NCBI RefSeq assembly: GCF_000367945.1
Contig: NZ_KB849179.1
Location: 2,193,747 to 2,257,746, forward strand
Reading direction: 5' to 3'
DNA from: Acinetobacter proteolyticus
GTDB taxonomy: Bacteria > Pseudomonadota > Gammaproteobacteria > Pseudomonadales > Moraxellaceae
DNA length: 64,000 bases
Shown here: one piece after another, positions 30,205-40,429 of the stretch
How positions within the stretch are numbered: position 1 is the first letter of the stretch
Layout: each line of letters starts with the position of its first letter
Translations under genes and position numbers: made by a program
Notes under the pieces: generated by a model
What the model was told of the DNA's origin: nothing
Seen by the model: the letters and a program-made list of their open reading frames with translations, nothing else
The model's database searches: none

Positions 30205-30686
30205 CTGCCCCATTCCCTAAGACTAGACCGAAAATCAATTGGGATTTCTAGCTTGAATCCATCCTGCAGTCACAACCTCAATGTCAGAGCGAGATGGTGG
30301 ATTTGATTGCTGCATCTATTCGGCTAGCAGCAAGTTAAACGCTTGTCGCAGTTTGATTTTTTAGCAAAACTGATTTTTTATGCATTAATTCGGTTAAAAT
30401 GTGACTCATCTCTCTAAACCATAAGTCCAAGATTTACTAGAACTTTCTACAACTTTCACACAATAAATCATCAAAGTTGGCTTGATTTGTACATTTTGAA
30501 ACATTAGTTCAACCAAAATACCGTCTAAATTAAAGTAAAATTCATGAACTAACTTCTTTATCATCAGTGCGAAGGCGATCCCTTGCCATACTGATGTGCC
30601 TTTATTGCGCCTGTATCATCATTTAAATTCTTTCTCTCTATATGCTTTGTCATATAGAGCGTCATTTAATTTTTAAGGTAAATTGA
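30205..30686. other. Long leader region upstream of mqo
   Basis: 482 bases before mqo with two stem candidates near its end: CATCAGT/ACTGATG at 30562-30596, enclosing AAGG/CCTT, and CTCTATATG/CATATAGAG at 30636-30659. The rest is AT-rich with no ORF that looks real. The promoter was not pinned down. Confidence 0.5.
30636..30659 (+). promoter_or_regulatory. Hairpin just upstream of the mqo start
   Basis: A perfect 9-bp stem (CTCTATATG / CATATAGAG, loop CTTTGT) ends 27 bases before the mqo ATG, close to the ribosome-binding site. It could affect mRNA stability or translation; no known riboswitch is recognised. Confidence 0.45.
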
Positions 30687-32327
30687 ATGAAAAAATTTTG
30701 GAAATATTTATTAGTACTGATCGTGGTACTAATTATTATTGCAATTGCCTTTCTTTTTAGACCAGTTGCGTCTAAGGCAATTAAAACCACCAACAATGAA
30801 CCTACTGTCGATGTCGTACTGATCGGTGGTGGAATCATGAGTGCCACGTTGGGTACTTACCTCAACGAATTACAACCTGACTGGAACATCCGCATGTATG
30901 AACGTCTTGATGCAGTTGCACAAGAAAGTTCAAACGGCTTTAACAATGCGGGTACAGGTCACTCAGGCTTTATGGAAATGAACTATACCGAAGAAAAAGA
31001 CGGTAAAATGGACGTTTCTAAAGCTGTGAACGTGGCTGGCCAGTTTGAAATTGCCAAGCAGTTCTGGGCATACCAAGTGAAACAAGGTGTATTACAAACA
31101 CCAAACACTTTCATTAATCCAGTACCGCACATTGCATTTGTGTGGGGCGATAACGTGAACTTCATGGAAAAGCGTTATGCTGCCATGGTTCAAAATCCGT
31201 TATTCGCGGGCATGAAATTGAGTGAAGACCCTGCTGAAATTCAGAAGTGGGCGCCTTTAGTCATGGACGGTCGCGACCCTCAACAAAAAGTGGCTGCAAC
31301 TCGTATGGACGTTGGTTCTGACGTGAACTACGGTGCAATCACGACCCAGTTGATTGGCAACCTTGAAAAGAGTCCAAACTTCAAACTCAGCACTTCAACT
31401 GAAGTGACGGGTATCAGCAAGAATGACGACAACACCTGGTCTGTGGCTTTCAAAGATTTGAAATCTGGCAAAGTCGATCATGTCAAAACACGTTTTGTGT
31501 TTATTGGTGCAGGCGGTGCTGCAATTAAATTATTGCAAATGACTGGCTTACCAGAAGCACAACAATATGCTGGCTTCCCTGTGGGCGGTGAGTTCCTTGT
31601 AACGGACAACCCAGCAGTAACAGCAAAACACACAGCGAAAGTCTATGGTCGTGCTGATCTTGGTGCGCCTCCGATGTCTGTGCCACATATCGATACCCGT
31701 TATATCGACGGTAAAAAATATGTGTTGTTTGGCCCATTCGCAACGTATTCAAACAAGTTCCTGAAAAACGGTTCACAACTTGATTTGCTTGCATCGACCA
31801 ACAAAAACAACGTGTTGCCAATGGCTGCTATTGGTTTACAAAATGCTGATCTTGTTCAGTATCTGGTCAGCCAAGTGTTAATGTCTGATGCAGATCGTTT
31901 CAATGAGTTGAAAAAATACTACCCTGAAGCTGATCCAAAAGACTGGCATTTACAACAAGGTGGTCAACGCGTTCAGATCATCAAAAAAGAGCCGGGTAAA
32001 CCTGCAAAATTGCAATTCGGTACAGAAATCTTTGCATCTAAGGACAAGTCTGTAACGGCATTGTTAGGTGCTTCTCCGGGTGCGTCTACTTCACCTTACA
32101 TCATGCTCAACTTGCTTGAAAAAGCCTTCCCTGAGCAGACCAAAGGTGAATGGAATGGCAAGTTGCATGAAATCGTGCGTTCTTATGGTAAAGACCTTTC
32201 AACCGATCCAGCGTTGTTAGATCAAATCCGTCAGTACTCAAGTTCAACTTTAGGCTTGAACTATACGACTCCAGCAAACTTGGTTCCTGCCAAGAAAGTT
32301 GAAAAAGCTGAAGCTGTTGCTCAATAA
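30687..32327 (+). CDS. mqo: Malate:quinone oxidoreductase
   Basis: Mqo oxidises malate to oxaloacetate at the membrane and passes electrons to quinone. The 546-residue protein begins with a hydrophobic helix (about 5-26) that may anchor it, then the FAD-binding [16 protein letters not shown] (about 44-59) and the family signature [21 protein letters not shown] (about 86-106). The C-terminal [14 protein letters not shown] is also typical of Mqo. Length matches E. coli Mqo (548). It is preceded by a structured leader and followed by a terminator. Confidence 0.95.
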   Translation: MKKFWKYLLVLIVVLIIIAIAFLFRPVASKAIKTTNNEPTVDVVLIGGGIMSATLGTYLNELQPDWNIRMYERLDAVAQESSNGFNNAGTGHSGFMEMNYTEEKDGKMDVSKAVNVAGQFEIAKQFWAYQVKQGVLQTPNTFINPVPHIAFVWGDNVNFMEKRYAAMVQNPLFAGMKLSEDPAEIQKWAPLVMDGRDPQQKVAATRMDVGSDVNYGAITTQLIGNLEKSPNFKLSTSTEVTGISKNDDNTWSVAFKDLKSGKVDHVKTRFVFIGAGGAAIKLLQMTGLPEAQQYAGFPVGGEFLVTDNPAVTAKHTAKVYGRADLGAPPMSVPHIDTRYIDGKKYVLFGPFATYSNKFLKNGSQLDLLASTNKNNVLPMAAIGLQNADLVQYLVSQVLMSDADRFNELKKYYPEADPKDWHLQQGGQRVQIIKKEPGKPAKLQFGTEIFASKDKSVTALLGASPGASTSPYIMLNLLEKAFPEQTKGEWNGKLHEIVRSYGKDLSTDPALLDQIRQYSSSTLGLNYTTPANLVPAKKVEKAEAVAQ

Positions 32328-32344
32328 GTAACGCTAAGCACATC

Positions 32345-32376
32345 AAAAAGGGAGGAGTTTCAGCTCTTCCCTTTTT
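32345..32376 (+). terminator. Intrinsic terminator of mqo
   Basis: AAAAAGGGAGGAG pairs with CTCTTCCCTTTTT (13 bp, one G-T pair) over a six-base loop, with a terminal T run. It begins 18 bases after the mqo stop and ends 7 bases before the next gene. Confidence 0.88.
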
Positions 32377-32382
32377 CTTTAT

Positions 32383-33648
32383 TTGTATGTTTTAAATCTA
32401 CGCCTTATGTCTTCTGCTGTACCTCATTCTGCTTTTGCTGCATTTGCCAGTCGTGACTTTAAGTTATTGACCCTCAATCAATGCTGCCTGACTTTTGCGG
32501 TGCTGATTCAAGAAGTACTGGTGGCCTTTCATCTCTATCAAATCACCAAGAATCCGCTCATTCTCGGCTTGGTCGGGATCATGGATTTCTTGCCTTTCCT
32601 CGCCCTGTCTTTATGGGGCGGTTATATTGCTGACCGCTTTAATCGGCAGCGTATTTTACAAATCAGTTTTAGCCTAGCCATTCCCCTGTCGGTTGGCTTA
32701 TGGATCTGCTTTGATCTGTATAACACCCAGATGTTCAGTGCCAATGTCCTGCTGATTGCGACCTTCAGTATTCTGTTTTTATTTGGCTGTATTCGCGGTA
32801 TTTACAGCCCCTGCTTTAACTCCTTACGTCCTTTTGTTGTACCCGAGCATCTGTATACCAATGCAGCGACATGGACCAGTATGTGCTGGCAAGCTTGCGG
32901 CATACTTGCACCCGTAGTTGGCGGTTTTCTGTTGGCTCATCTCAATTTGGATATTACCTTTGCCGTGATTGTGGCGCTTTTTCTTGCTGGCAGTATGGCA
33001 TTGTGGCGCTTGCAGCAACGCGATTTCCCGCAAATCCAAACGGAGTCAGTGACTCAAAGTCTAAAACAAGCACTGCAATTTATTTTTAAAACCAAAATTA
33101 TTTTTTGGGCCATGTTTCTCGATCTCGGCTCTGTTTTCTTTGGTGGCATCATCGCACTGCTGCCCATTTTTGCCCAAGATATTTTGCATGTCGGTGCCGA
33201 TGGTTTTGGTCTATTACGCGCCGCGCCTGCATTTGGTGGCTTGATCATGATGCTAATCTTGGTGCGTTATCCACCCAAATCCAGACCGTGGCAGATGATG
33301 CTGATTGCAGTCACTGGCTTTGGTCTGTGTACCTTGTTATTTGCTGTTACCAGACACCTCTATTTTTCCATCGCAGTTCTCATTATTATGGGGGCATGTG
33401 ACAGCATCAACATAATAATTCGTCAAACCATACTGCAATTGATTCCACCCAAAGACATGCTTGGACGTGTCGCTGCCATTAATGGCATCTTTGTGACGTC
33501 TAGTAATGAGCTGGGCGCATTGCAGTCCAGTGTGATGACACGCTTTTTCAGCGTGGTGCCAGCAATGTTGATTGGTGGTTCACTGTCTTTGTTCTGTGTA
33601 CTACTGACCAAGATCAAAACCAAAGATTTATTGAAGTTTCGTTTTTAA
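32383..33648 (+). CDS. MFS transporter (EntS/MFS_3-like)
   Basis: A 421-residue major facilitator superfamily permease with about twelve hydrophobic segments. The loop after helix 2 reads GGYIADRFNRQRIL (about 86-99), the MFS signature A. The open arrangement and FASRDFKLLTLNQC start resemble the EntS/MFS_3 group, which includes siderophore and drug exporters, but the substrate is unknown. The first Met follows the mqo terminator closely; Met9 (32407, MSSAVPHS) is an alternative start. It is followed after 37 bases by a small membrane protein. Confidence 0.87.
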   Translation: MYVLNLRLMSSAVPHSAFAAFASRDFKLLTLNQCCLTFAVLIQEVLVAFHLYQITKNPLILGLVGIMDFLPFLALSLWGGYIADRFNRQRILQISFSLAIPLSVGLWICFDLYNTQMFSANVLLIATFSILFLFGCIRGIYSPCFNSLRPFVVPEHLYTNAATWTSMCWQACGILAPVVGGFLLAHLNLDITFAVIVALFLAGSMALWRLQQRDFPQIQTESVTQSLKQALQFIFKTKIIFWAMFLDLGSVFFGGIIALLPIFAQDILHVGADGFGLLRAAPAFGGLIMMLILVRYPPKSRPWQMMLIAVTGFGLCTLLFAVTRHLYFSIAVLIIMGACDSINIIIRQTILQLIPPKDMLGRVAAINGIFVTSSNELGALQSSVMTRFFSVVPAMLIGGSLSLFCVLLTKIKTKDLLKFRF

Positions 33649-33685
33649 CCCCCCAACAAACCGCTATTTAAAAAACCAACATCAT

Positions 33686-34141
33686 ATGAAACACACTTTG
33701 CCCACGTCTTCAGGCCTCTCTAAATTTATTATTTTTTCCGTCTTTGTATGGCTGGTCCTGCTGTGGCTGCAATCGACCTATATTGTGGTGATTGGCGGTC
33801 ATGCCTATCTGTTCTGGACCTCTTTGGGTCTATTGATCCTGAACGTACTCAGCTTGCGTCCAAATATCTTAAAAAATCGAATTGCCTTGGCCATCACTGC
33901 CGTATTGCTGGTCTATCTAGTGTTTAACTCGCTGTTTTGTACCTATCTGATGATTGCCTTCTATTGTATTTTCTATCTCTATTCAGGCGAATATAAAAAT
34001 AAACGTGCCATTAAGCTGATCAGCCTGTTTTTAATTATGATCATTTTTGCGATCTATCAGACTCAATCCTTGCACGAACTGAAAAGCCACTATGCCCCTT
34101 ATGAAACGGGTGAAACATGGCAGCAACACGGCGCTTTATAA
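33686..34141 (+). CDS. Small membrane protein of unknown function (151 aa)
   Basis: A 151-residue protein with about four hydrophobic helices (roughly 13-32, 38-52, 61-95, 108-124) and a soluble tail of about 20 residues with YAPYETGETW. I recognise no family. It shares strand and close spacing with the MFS gene and the same downstream terminator, so the two are probably co-transcribed. Confidence 0.7.
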   Translation: MKHTLPTSSGLSKFIIFSVFVWLVLLWLQSTYIVVIGGHAYLFWTSLGLLILNVLSLRPNILKNRIALAITAVLLVYLVFNSLFCTYLMIAFYCIFYLYSGEYKNKRAIKLISLFLIMIIFAIYQTQSLHELKSHYAPYETGETWQQHGAL

Positions 34142-34151
34142 GTCAATCCAT

Positions 34152-34184
34152 AAAAAAAACCTCACATGACGTGAGGTTTTTTTG
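34152..34184. terminator. Bidirectional terminator between the small membrane gene and betT
   Basis: CCTCAC/GTGAGG stem extended by A/T tracts on both sides (AAAAAAA and TTTTTTT) around a five-base loop. It can end transcription of both convergent genes. Confidence 0.9.
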
Positions 34185-34193
34185 TTGCAACAA

Positions 34194-36254
34194 TTAGTCT
34201 TGTGAATCGGGATACAAAGGACGGTTGCCAGGACTAATGCGATTGATATGCAAGAAAGTCATATGACGTTCGTACTTATCCAAGATGTCATTAATCACCT
34301 GTTCTTTGGTATATCCAACTAAGTCATTGTCCTGAGAGCCTTCATACAAGAAGGTTTCCAGACGGTAATAGAACTGCTTGCCGCGTTTACCACGCTCACT
34401 GAAGGTCGGCGCAATATAACGTACTGGCCAGATCTGGTACACGAAGTTATGTTCTTCTTCAATGTAAATGGTGAGATCAAGATGATACAGGCTTTCGCTT
34501 TCTTCGACTTCGCCCTGCGTCACTTCGACATTCATGCCACGCTTCACCAACTCATCCGCCACGGTTTGCACTGCAGGTTTACACACGCTATCGAGCATGC
34601 GCTGAGTTTCACTACTGCCTGGATGATGCATTACACGCGACAGACGCTGTTTCCAGTTTAAGATGTCGACGTTTCCAACCACAGGTGCAGCATTCAGGCT
34701 ACGACTGGCTTTACGATAGTCCTCTAAGCGTAAGGATTTATATAAGCCCGCCATCACCAACAGCATCACAAAACTAAACGGCAAGCCCATGATTACGGTG
34801 GCACTTTGCAGTGCGGTAATCCCATTGGCCATCAGCATCGCCACGGTAAGCAAGCCAATCGCAGTTGCCCAGAAGATTCGGAGCCAACGTGGTGCATCAT
34901 TATCGACATTAGAAAACTTGGTGGTAAAGTTACCCAGTACCAGCGCGCCTGAATCGGCAGACGTCACATAAAACAATAGACCGGTAATGGTGGCGATACC
35001 TGCAATAAAGGCAAAGCCCGGATATTGCGCCAACAAGTCATAAAAACCATGTGCAGGATCAGTCAGAACGGTTTGTGCCAGTGCCGTATTGCCTTCAAAA
35101 ATCACGTTATATAAAGCACTATTTCCGAAAATAGACAACCACGTAATCGTGAACAATAAAGGAATGATCAAGGTGCCGCAGACAAATTCACGAATGGTAC
35201 GACCACGCGAAATACGTGCCAAGAATAGCCCTACAAAGGGCGACCATGCGACCCACCATGCCCAGAAGAACAAGGTCCAACTGTTCATCCAGTCTTTTGG
35301 TCGGTCAAAGGCAAAGCTTTCCAAGGCCAAACTCGGGAAACGACTGATATAGTCACCAAAGTTTTGCACCAAGGCATTGAGCAAGAATTCGGTATTGCCG
35401 AGGAACAGGACGAACAACATCAAGCCAATCGCGGCATAAATATTGATTTCGGATAAAACCTTAATGCCTTTATTGACCCCTGCCGTCACCGAAATAATGG
35501 TCACGATCACAGCAAGACCAATCAGTGCGATCTGAATCCATAGGTTTTCAGGTACATCAAACAGCACATGCAAACCATAATTGATCTGCACCACCGCAAT
35601 ACCACAGGTGGTCGCGATACCAAAGATCGTACCAATGACTGCGGCTGTGTCGACGGTATGCCCAATCGGCCCATCAATTTTATTACCAAAGATTGGATAT
35701 AAAGCAGAACGAATGGTCAGAGGTAGGTTATAGCGATAACTAAAATAACCCAAGGCCATCCCGACCAGTGCATACATGCCCCAACCAGTTAAACCATAGT
35801 GGAACAGGGTCCAAACCATGCCCTGACGGGCCGCTTCATAGGTCTGGCCTTCGCCCACAGGAGGATTCATATAATGAGACAGCGGCTCTGCCACCGAGAA
35901 GAACATTAAGTCCGTGCCGATCCCTGCTGCAAACAGCATGGCCGACCAACTCAACAGGCTAAACTCAGGTTTGGAGTGCTTCGGACCCAGTTTGATATCA
36001 CCATAACGCGAGCAGGCAATAAAGATCACGAAGATCAAATACAGCGTTGCTGCCAGCAAGTAATACCAGCTAAATTTATCACTGACCCAAGCCAGCACCA
36101 CATTGAGTAAGTGGTTGGCAAAGTCATTAAAAAAAATCGTAACCAGTGCAAATGTTAAAATAAGTAGAGCTGAAACATAAAAGACCACACGATTTAAATG
36201 GTCTTTATTCGCTAATGTAGAATCATCAACCGCTCTTGGATTATCTGTTGCCAT
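34194..36254 (-). CDS. betT: BCCT-family choline transporter, BetT type
   Basis: A betaine/choline/carnitine transporter that probably imports choline with protons. The 686-residue protein has twelve predicted helices and the BCCT signature FFWAWWVAWSPFVGLFLARISRGRTIREF. A hydrophilic C-terminal domain of about 170 residues follows the last helix, a feature of BetT-type carriers linked to osmotic sensing. The adjacent choline oxidation genes support choline as the substrate. It lies downstream of a second BCCT gene with a 117-base gap. Confidence 0.9.
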   Translation of the reverse strand: MATDNPRAVDDSTLANKDHLNRVVFYVSALLILTFALVTIFFNDFANHLLNVVLAWVSDKFSWYYLLAATLYLIFVIFIACSRYGDIKLGPKHSKPEFSLLSWSAMLFAAGIGTDLMFFSVAEPLSHYMNPPVGEGQTYEAARQGMVWTLFHYGLTGWGMYALVGMALGYFSYRYNLPLTIRSALYPIFGNKIDGPIGHTVDTAAVIGTIFGIATTCGIAVVQINYGLHVLFDVPENLWIQIALIGLAVIVTIISVTAGVNKGIKVLSEINIYAAIGLMLFVLFLGNTEFLLNALVQNFGDYISRFPSLALESFAFDRPKDWMNSWTLFFWAWWVAWSPFVGLFLARISRGRTIREFVCGTLIIPLLFTITWLSIFGNSALYNVIFEGNTALAQTVLTDPAHGFYDLLAQYPGFAFIAGIATITGLLFYVTSADSGALVLGNFTTKFSNVDNDAPRWLRIFWATAIGLLTVAMLMANGITALQSATVIMGLPFSFVMLLVMAGLYKSLRLEDYRKASRSLNAAPVVGNVDILNWKQRLSRVMHHPGSSETQRMLDSVCKPAVQTVADELVKRGMNVEVTQGEVEESESLYHLDLTIYIEEEHNFVYQIWPVRYIAPTFSERGKRGKQFYYRLETFLYEGSQDNDLVGYTKEQVINDILDKYERHMTFLHINRISPGNRPLYPDSQD

Positions 36255-36371
36255 ACAATCCTCAGGGAGTTAGAGAACAAAAAGAAAATATTCATCGACG
36301 TCTTTCCACCTTTGATTCAATGAAAAGACATGTCTGAATAAAAAATGAAAAATAAAAGTCATTTACCCGAA

Positions 36372-37982
36372 TTACAATGTTTCTGATTTTTCAGTTATAG
36401 CTTGTGATGACTGAGTGTCCTGCGTTATCACTTGCGGCGGTGTAGGACGAAACTGATCCTGTTTTAGTGCTTTGGCGAGGCCAAACATATACAGCAAAAT
36501 AATAACGGAGAATGGTAAACCACACAGCACTACGGCACTTTGCATGGAGTGGAAACTCCCTGCCAACAGTAGACCAATACTGACGATGGTAATCACCACA
36601 GACCAGAAAATTCTTAACCAAATCGGCGAATCACTTTCATTGCTACCCCCTTTCGAGGACAGATTTGCGATCATGAGTGTACCAGAACCCACAGGGGTCA
36701 AAAACAATACGAAACAAATCACAACAACAATCCCAGCAATATAGGGATTGAACGGTAAAAATTCGAGAAGCTTAAATAAGGACAAAGCAGGGTCAGTCAG
36801 CACCAAGTCACCGAGGATTTTTTGCTTCTGTTCCAGAATAAAATAGATTGCGGTGTTGCCAAAAATCGAGATCCAAGCCAGCGTAAAACCAAGTGGAATC
36901 AGGCAGACACCCAACACCACTTCGCGAATGGTACGGCCTTTAGAAATACGCGCAATGAACATACCCACGAATGGCGCCCATGCAATCCACCATGCCCAAT
37001 AGAACACTGTCCATGAACCTAACCACTCACCTGCTTTGGCATTGTAGAGGTACATATCAAAGCTTTTTGCCAGAAAATGATCCAGATAATCGCCCACGTT
37101 CTGTACTAATCCATTGAGCAAATGATTGGTTGGACCTGTCAGGAACACGAATAGCAATAAAGCATAGAGTAAACGTAGATTAATACGCGACAACCACGCC
37201 AGACCTTTTTCAATCCCGACCACAGTGGTGATGGTCGCCACTGACATCATCAGCAATACCACCGTAATCAGCGTGGTTTGATTGTTTGGAATTTCTGGAA
37301 GAAGATAATGCAAACCTGAGACCAGTACCAAGGCTCCAATGCCCAAATTAGTGACCAGAGAAATGACTGTGGCTAAAATCCCGAAACCATCGACAAAGTC
37401 ACCGATCAAGCCATGAATCCGTTCGCCAAAGATCGGATACAGTGCAGAACGCAAGGCCAACGGTAAATCTCGACGGAAGGCAAAATAACCGAGTGTCACA
37501 CCCAACAAGGCATACAACACCCAACCATGAATGCCCCAATGTAAAAAGCTATACATCATGGCATCACGTGCAGCTTGTATGGTGCCGCCCTGACCTTCTG
37601 GTGGTCGAATAAAATGGTCAACGGGTTCAGCTACACCGTAATACAACAGTGCAATCCCGATCCCTGCTGAAAACAGCATCGAGACCCAAGCCAGATAGCC
37701 AAACTCAGGTTTATCGTCATCTTTGCCTAAAGGAATCTGCCCAACCCGTGAAAAAGCCAGCCAAGCAACAAAACCTAAACAAACCACAATCACCAGCATG
37801 TAGTACCAACCAAACAATTGATTGGCCTGCCCTTGTATATAGGTTAACCAGAACTGGCTGCGCTGTGGAAACAACACAAACAATAGGCCAAAAATGCCGA
37901 TACTGACTGCGGAGCTCCAAAAAACAAACAAATTTAAACGTATAGGTTCAGATGGGGACCCTTCATGACTGTTTGACACCAT
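36372..37982 (-). CDS. BCCT-family transporter (choline/betaine)
   Basis: A second, shorter BCCT carrier (536 residues) with twelve predicted helices and the signature FYWAWWIAWAPFVGMFIARISKGRTIREV. It lacks the long C-terminal tail of its neighbour. The gene is divergent from betI across a 265-base gap with a strong palindrome, so BetI probably regulates it together with betIBA. Choline is the likely substrate, betaine or carnitine being alternatives. Confidence 0.9.
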   Translation of the reverse strand: MVSNSHEGSPSEPIRLNLFVFWSSAVSIGIFGLLFVLFPQRSQFWLTYIQGQANQLFGWYYMLVIVVCLGFVAWLAFSRVGQIPLGKDDDKPEFGYLAWVSMLFSAGIGIALLYYGVAEPVDHFIRPPEGQGGTIQAARDAMMYSFLHWGIHGWVLYALLGVTLGYFAFRRDLPLALRSALYPIFGERIHGLIGDFVDGFGILATVISLVTNLGIGALVLVSGLHYLLPEIPNNQTTLITVVLLMMSVATITTVVGIEKGLAWLSRINLRLLYALLLFVFLTGPTNHLLNGLVQNVGDYLDHFLAKSFDMYLYNAKAGEWLGSWTVFYWAWWIAWAPFVGMFIARISKGRTIREVVLGVCLIPLGFTLAWISIFGNTAIYFILEQKQKILGDLVLTDPALSLFKLLEFLPFNPYIAGIVVVICFVLFLTPVGSGTLMIANLSSKGGSNESDSPIWLRIFWSVVITIVSIGLLLAGSFHSMQSAVVLCGLPFSVIILLYMFGLAKALKQDQFRPTPPQVITQDTQSSQAITEKSETL

Positions 37983-38129
37983 GTTCTTGCTCCTTGCAAT
38001 TGGTGCTTTTTTCTTAAAAAATAATGTGATAAGTGCGATTTAACACTTAGCTTCTTATCCATAAGAATCTTTGATTTATTACTTTAACGCTGATCTTTTC
38101 AATCAAAAATTCATTGATTTTTACAGATT

Positions 38130-38169
38130 ATACTTTTTATTGATTGAACGTTCAATCAATAAAAAGTAT
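38130..38169. promoter_or_regulatory. Probable BetI operator (40-bp perfect palindrome)
   Basis: A perfect 40-bp palindrome centred between 38149 and 38150. Its core, TTGATTGAACGTTCAATCAA, closely resembles the E. coli BetI site (inverted TTGA/TCAA repeats around ACGT). It lies 78 bases before betI and 147 bases before the divergent BCCT gene, placed to control both. Binding is inferred from sequence and location. Confidence 0.8.
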
Positions 38170-38247
38170 GATAAAAAAATGTTATGATGCTCTACATCGA
38201 GAAATGTTGAATAAAAAGCACCTTGGCAGGGCTTTAAATGGATAAGC

Positions 38248-38874
38248 ATGACAAAGCGTAGAGTAAAACCAGAGCATGTGCGACGTGAAGAGATTATTAA
38301 CGCCGCATTTTATGTAATTTCTGAAGTGGGGTTATCCAATACCACCATTGCACAGATTGCAAAAAAGGCCGAACTATCGACCGGTATCGTGAGTCACTAT
38401 TTTGGTGACAAACAGGGCTTAATCAATACCTGTATGCAAGAAATGCTCAACGTTTTGCGTCAAAAAACTGACCAATACAAAACCGAAGCAGATGCGCATC
38501 CAGAAAGCCAGATCAAAGCCATTATTGATTCCAACTTCGATATCAGTCAGGTCAACAAACAAGCCATGCGAGTCTGGTTAGACTTCTGGTCGGCAAGTAT
38601 GCACCTTCCCGAACTTGGACGTTTACAACGAATTAATGATCAACGCCTGTACTCCAACCTGAAACATTATTTCCTCATGTTGGTGGATGATAAACAACAG
38701 GCCAGCATTGCCGCTCGCGGATTGGCGGCTTTGATTGACGGATTATGGTTACGTGGCAGTTTAAGCAGTCATGATGAGTTTGACAGCCAGTTGGCACGTT
38801 CCATTGCTTACGATTATGTAAAAACGCAATTGCAATTTGCGAACAAACCTTTGCAGGAGAAACAGAATGAGTGA
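38248..38874 (+). CDS. betI: Choline-responsive repressor BetI (TetR family)
   Basis: BetI represses the choline genes when choline is absent. The 208-residue protein has an N-terminal TetR helix-turn-helix ([28 protein letters not shown], about 30-57), with the BetI-like [12 protein letters not shown] recognition helix, and an all-helical ligand domain. It overlaps betB by 8 bases, which indicates coupled translation in betIBA. The upstream palindrome is its probable operator. Confidence 0.95.
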   Translation: MTKRRVKPEHVRREEIINAAFYVISEVGLSNTTIAQIAKKAELSTGIVSHYFGDKQGLINTCMQEMLNVLRQKTDQYKTEADAHPESQIKAIIDSNFDISQVNKQAMRVWLDFWSASMHLPELGRLQRINDQRLYSNLKHYFLMLVDDKQQASIAARGLAALIDGLWLRGSLSSHDEFDSQLARSIAYDYVKTQLQFANKPLQEKQNE

Positions 38875-40339
38875 TGCACAAGTTCACCAGTTATATATCC
38901 ACGGACGTTATGTCGCAGCAACCAGTGGTCAAACATTTAACAGCATTAACCCTGCCAATGGTGAAGTGATCGCAACACTTCAACAAGCCTCACAACAAGA
39001 CATTGAAGCGGCTGTTCAAAGCGCACAACAAGGCCAGAAAGTCTGGGCTGCCATGACCGCGATGGAGCGTTCACGCATCCTGCGCCGTGCGGTTGATATC
39101 CTACGTGAACGTAATGATGAACTTGCCCAACTCGAAACTCTCGATACCGGTAAGGCCTACAGCGAAACCTCAACCGTCGATATCGTGACCGGTGCCGATG
39201 TACTTGAATACTATGCAGGTCTTGCAACCGCGATTCAAGGCGAGCAAGTGCCACTGCGTGAATCCAGCTTCTTCTATACCCGTCGTGAACCACTTGGTGT
39301 GGTGGCTGGTATCGGTGCCTGGAACTATCCAATCCAAATCGCAATGTGGAAATCTGCGCCTGCCCTAGCAGCAGGTAATGCCATGATTTTCAAACCAAGC
39401 GAAACTACCCCACTGACTGCATTTAAACTGGCTGAAATCTATACTGAGGCGGGCGTACCAGACGGCGTGTTTAACGTGGTGCAAGGTGCGGGTCGTGACA
39501 TCGGTCAATGGTTAACCGAACATCCTGTGATTGAAAAAATCTCGTTCACCGGTGGTGTCGAAACTGGCAAAAAAGTGATGGCCAGTGCTGCGGGTTCAAC
39601 CTTGAAAGAAGTCACCATGGAGCTGGGTGGTAAATCACCGCTGATTATTTGTGATGATGCCAACCTTGACCGTGCTGCGGATATCGCAGTGATGGCCAAC
39701 TTCTTTAGTTCTGGTCAAGTGTGTACCAACGGTACCCGCGTATTTGTACCAAAAGCCATGCTGGCTGATTTTGAAGCAGCGGTTGTAGAACGGGTCAAAC
39801 GGATTCGTATCGGTGATCCGATGGCTGAGCAAACCAATTTCGGTCCTCTCACCAGTTTCCCACATATGGAAAAAGTATTGTCTTTCATTGAGTCAGGCAA
39901 ACAGCAAGGTGCAAAACTATTGATTGGTGGTGGTCGTGCCACAGAAGGTGACTTAGCCAAAGGAGCTTATGTTCTCCCGACGGTATTCAGCCACTGCCAA
40001 GATGATATGGCGATTGTGCAAGAAGAAATCTTTGGCCCAGTGATGAGTATTCTCAGCTATGAAACTGAGGAAGAAGTGATCCGTCGTGCCAATGACACCA
40101 CCTTTGGCTTAGCCGCAGGTGTGGTGACCCAAGACATCAGCAAAGCGCATCGCATGATTCATCAACTTGAAGCAGGTATCTGCTGGATCAATACCTGGGG
40201 CGAATCGCCTGCGGAAATGCCAGTGGGTGGCTACAAGCAATCTGGTGTTGGCCGTGAAAATGGCTTAACCACTTTGGGTCATTACACCCGTATCAAATCC
40301 GTTCAAGTTGAGTTAGGTGAGTATCACAGCATTTTCTAA
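38867..40339 (+). CDS. betB: Betaine aldehyde dehydrogenase
   Basis: BetB oxidises betaine aldehyde to glycine betaine with NAD(P). The chosen ATG gives 490 residues (MSDAQVHQ) behind a CAGGAGA ribosome-binding site; an upstream frame of 10 more codons lies inside betI. Aldehyde dehydrogenase motifs are intact: [17 protein letters not shown], the catalytic Glu in [11 protein letters not shown] and the catalytic Cys in [14 protein letters not shown]. Length matches E. coli BetB (490). It sits between betI and betA. Confidence 0.96.
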   Translation: MSDAQVHQLYIHGRYVAATSGQTFNSINPANGEVIATLQQASQQDIEAAVQSAQQGQKVWAAMTAMERSRILRRAVDILRERNDELAQLETLDTGKAYSETSTVDIVTGADVLEYYAGLATAIQGEQVPLRESSFFYTRREPLGVVAGIGAWNYPIQIAMWKSAPALAAGNAMIFKPSETTPLTAFKLAEIYTEAGVPDGVFNVVQGAGRDIGQWLTEHPVIEKISFTGGVETGKKVMASAAGSTLKEVTMELGGKSPLIICDDANLDRAADIAVMANFFSSGQVCTNGTRVFVPKAMLADFEAAVVERVKRIRIGDPMAEQTNFGPLTSFPHMEKVLSFIESGKQQGAKLLIGGGRATEGDLAKGAYVLPTVFSHCQDDMAIVQEEIFGPVMSILSYETEEEVIRRANDTTFGLAAGVVTQDISKAHRMIHQLEAGICWINTWGESPAEMPVGGYKQSGVGRENGLTTLGHYTRIKSVQVELGEYHSIF

Positions 40340-40429
40340 TGCCCTCAGCTTTCACCCTCAAAATTAATCCTCAATGCCGAGCAATCCCATGATTGCATCG
40401 GCATCCTCAAGAATAGAAAAGGGATAACG

